A stretch of DNA of 64,000 nucleotides from assembly GCF_018860855.1 (NCBI RefSeq), contig NZ_JAHKQE010000013.1, forward strand, positions 73,039 to 137,038, written 5' to 3'. The notes below the pieces were generated by a model. The model was not told the DNA's origin. It saw only the letters and a list, made by a program, of their open reading frames with translations, and searched no databases. The DNA is from Amphritea atlantica (GTDB lineage Bacteria; Pseudomonadota; Gammaproteobacteria; Pseudomonadales; Balneatricaceae). Below are positions 62,238 through 64,000 of this stretch, piece after piece; positions within the stretch are counted from its first letter, which is position 1, and each line of letters opens with the position of its first letter. The position numbers and the translations under genes are program-made.

Positions 62238-63008
62238 ATGAGTATCACTATCAAAACGCAGGAAGAGATCGAGAAAATGCGTGTCGCAGGCCGTCTGGCT
62301 GCAGAAGTTCTGGAAATGATCGAACCTTTCATTAAACCAGGCGTCACCACCGATGAGATCAATACGATTTGTCACGATTATATGGTCAATGAGCAGGACG
62401 TTATTCCCGCACCGCTTAACTACCATGGCTTTCCTAAATCAATCTGCACTTCGGTTAACTACGTTGTGTGTCACGGAATTCCTAACAATAAACCGTTGAA
62501 AAATGGCGATATTGTCAATCTCGATATCACCGTTATCAAAGACGGCTATCATGGCGATACCAGCAAAATGTTTTATGTTGGCAACGTAGCCCCGCACGCT
62601 CAACGACTGTGCGAAGTGACCCTTGAATGTCTTTACAAAGGTATGGCACTCGTCAAACCCGGCGCTCGTCTAGGCGATATCGGTCATGTTATCCAAAAAC
62701 ATGCCGAAGCCAATCATTACTCTGTGGTACGTGAATACTGCGGCCACGGCATCGGCATCGGCTTTCATGAAGACCCTCAGGTGGTTCACTACGGCACTCC
62801 CGGAACCGGCGTTGAACTACAGGAAGGTATGTGTTTTACCATTGAACCGATGATCAATGCGGGCAAACGCCACGTTAAAACATTGAAACGCGATGGCTGG
62901 ACAGTCGAAACTCTCGACAAACGCCTTTCCGCTCAATGGGAACATACATTACTGGTAACCGCCGACGGCTTTGAAGCGCTAACCAAACGTAAAGACGAAA
63001 CATTCTAA
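62238..63008 (+). CDS. map: Methionine aminopeptidase, type I
   Basis: About 256 residues from the ATG at 62238 (AAGGG upstream); an upstream in-frame start at 62169 would add 23 residues unlike the family. Metal-binding segments: NLDITVIKDGYHGDTSKMF (Asp pair), EYCGHGIGIGFHEDPQVVHYG (His) and FTIEPMINAG and WEHTLLVT (Glu pair). It removes the initiator Met. Divergent from rpsB and followed by glnD, a conserved order. Confidence 0.98.
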   Translation: MSITIKTQEEIEKMRVAGRLAAEVLEMIEPFIKPGVTTDEINTICHDYMVNEQDVIPAPLNYHGFPKSICTSVNYVVCHGIPNNKPLKNGDIVNLDITVIKDGYHGDTSKMFYVGNVAPHAQRLCEVTLECLYKGMALVKPGARLGDIGHVIQKHAEANHYSVVREYCGHGIGIGFHEDPQVVHYGTPGTGVELQEGMCFTIEPMINAGKRHVKTLKRDGWTVETLDKRLSAQWEHTLLVTADGFEALTKRKDETF

Positions 63009-63031
63009 ACTCATCGCTGACGGGGATATCC

Positions 63032-64000
63032 ATGTCGCACACCGCTTTTGCCGCTGATGAAACACTCTTTTCAGCCAGTGACTTTTCAGCCGCTTTGGCG
63101 GAGTCAAACTCACCTATACCGGTTTTTAAAAACACCTTAAAAGCCGCACAAGAAACCATGGATACCCGTTTTCGGGCGGGTGAAGATATCCGTAAACTGA
63201 TCTATGGTCGAGCCTGGCTCGTGGATCAACTGCTACTGCAAGCTTGGCAATTGTTTGACTGGCCTGAGCAGAAAAACTACTGCCTAATGGCCGTTGGCGG
63301 CTATGGTCGAGGCGAGCTTCACCCTAAGTCAGACGTTGATATTTTGATACTACTAGACGACATCACCGATGCCGAAGTACAGGACAGCATCAGTGGATTC
63401 CTCACCCTGCTTTGGGATATCAACCTTGATGTCGGTTCGAGTGTGCGCACCCTTGACGAATGCTACGATGAAGCGCAAAACGATATCACTATTGCCACTA
63501 ATTTGATCGAATCCCGCCCCCTCGTGGGCAATGCCGATCTACACGTCCAGATGTATCTACGCGTAACATCCGAGGGCGCTTGGACCGATAAAGAGTTTTT
63601 CTTGGCGAAGGTGAACGAGCAAAACAGCCGGCACGACAAAACCAATGACACCGAATATAACCTAGAGCCCAATCTGAAAAACTCTCCCGGAGGGTTACGG
63701 GATATGCAGACCATTGGCTGGGTTGCAAAACGTCACTTTGGTGCCACCTATATTCGTGATTTAGTGGATCACGGATTTTTGACTGAACTCGAACTAGATA
63801 CACTCAACAAGGGCGAACTCTACCTTTGGACGGTGCGCTATGCGCTGCATATGCTCTGTCATCGCCGAGAAGACCGCTTACTGTTTGACCACCAGCGCAG
63901 TCTGGCTGAACTGTTTGGCTACACCGATCAAAACGGTGCTTTAGCCGTTGAACAGTTCATGAATAAGTATTATTTGGTCGCCAAAGCAATGTCTGAATTC
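63032..64000 (+). CDS. glnD: Bifunctional uridylyltransferase/uridylyl-removing enzyme GlnD (partial)
   Basis: 323 codons are present; the frame runs off the right edge (full-length GlnD is about 880-900 residues). The nucleotidyltransferase core shows AVGGYGRGELHPKSDVDILIL, with the catalytic GG and DxD residues, then LEPNLKNSPGGLRDMQTIGW and RREDRLLFDHQ. It uridylylates and deuridylylates PII proteins in nitrogen control. The HD and ACT domains lie beyond the window. It begins 23 bases after map. Confidence 0.98.
   Translation, partial: MSHTAFAADETLFSASDFSAALAESNSPIPVFKNTLKAAQETMDTRFRAGEDIRKLIYGRAWLVDQLLLQAWQLFDWPEQKNYCLMAVGGYGRGELHPKSDVDILILLDDITDAEVQDSISGFLTLLWDINLDVGSSVRTLDECYDEAQNDITIATNLIESRPLVGNADLHVQMYLRVTSEGAWTDKEFFLAKVNEQNSRHDKTNDTEYNLEPNLKNSPGGLRDMQTIGWVAKRHFGATYIRDLVDHGFLTELELDTLNKGELYLWTVRYALHMLCHRREDRLLFDHQRSLAELFGYTDQNGALAVEQFMNKYYLVAKAMSEF

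Overview
The window is almost entirely chromosomal core of a flagellated marine gammaproteobacterium. Gene order, a Na+-pumping oxaloacetate decarboxylase, a CheV/FlgA/FlgM/FlgN flagellar block and pseudomonad-type core operons point to Oceanospirillales, probably Oceanospirillaceae (Amphritea/Neptunomonas-like). The taxon is inferred from content and synteny, not from a marker search. No phage, transposase, integrase or CRISPR array was seen.

Layout. 1-2.4 kb: end of a flagellar/chemotaxis cluster (cheV partial, flgA, a sigma-28 promoter, flgM, flgN), then tRNA-Arg(CCT). 2.7-15.8 kb: a more accessory stretch with a five-PAS GGDEF-EAL protein carrying a C-terminal CZB-like domain, a SEC-C protein, a LysR regulator divergent from an RND efflux pair, an unannotated 59-residue protein, a TPR response regulator without its phosphoacceptor Asp, a candidate structured sRNA and an HDAC-family deacetylase. 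15.9-21.1 kb: oadGAB and thiI. 21.4-28.5 kb: three identical tRNA-Arg(ACG), tRNA-Ser(GCT), csrA, lysC, alaS, recX, recA, pncC. 28.5-31.5 kb: a translationally coupled cytochrome P450 / LpxL-like acyltransferase pair and an AT-rich gap, inserted between pncC and mutS. 31.5-64 kb: mutS, then on the minus strand rpoS, nlpD, a DUF368 undecaprenyl-phosphate translocase, pcm, surE, truD, ftsB, eno, pyrG, tilS, accA, dnaE, rnhB, lpxB, lpxA, fabZ, lpxD, skp, bamA, rseP, cdsA, uppS, frr, pyrH, tsf, rpsB; then on the plus strand map and glnD (partial).

How it works together. The long minus-strand run is the familiar translation / envelope-biogenesis superoperon: ribosome and translation factors (rpsB, tsf, frr), UMP kinase, undecaprenyl and phospholipid precursors (uppS, cdsA), outer-membrane assembly (rseP, bamA, skp), lipid A and fatty acid synthesis (lpxD, fabZ, lpxA, lpxB, accA), replication (dnaE, rnhB), CTP synthase and enolase, and the stationary-phase block ending in rpoS.

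Most notable: the methylerythritol-phosphate (MEP) isoprenoid genes normally embedded here are all missing from their usual slots. dxr is absent between cdsA and rseP, and ispD and ispF are absent between ftsB and truD, with flanking genes only about 12-17 bases apart. kdsA and fdxA are missing from their pseudomonad positions too. A mevalonate route or relocated MEP genes are the two explanations. Other leads are the P450-acyltransferase insertion, the 59-residue protein at 12626-12805 and the candidate sRNA near 14.7-14.9 kb.
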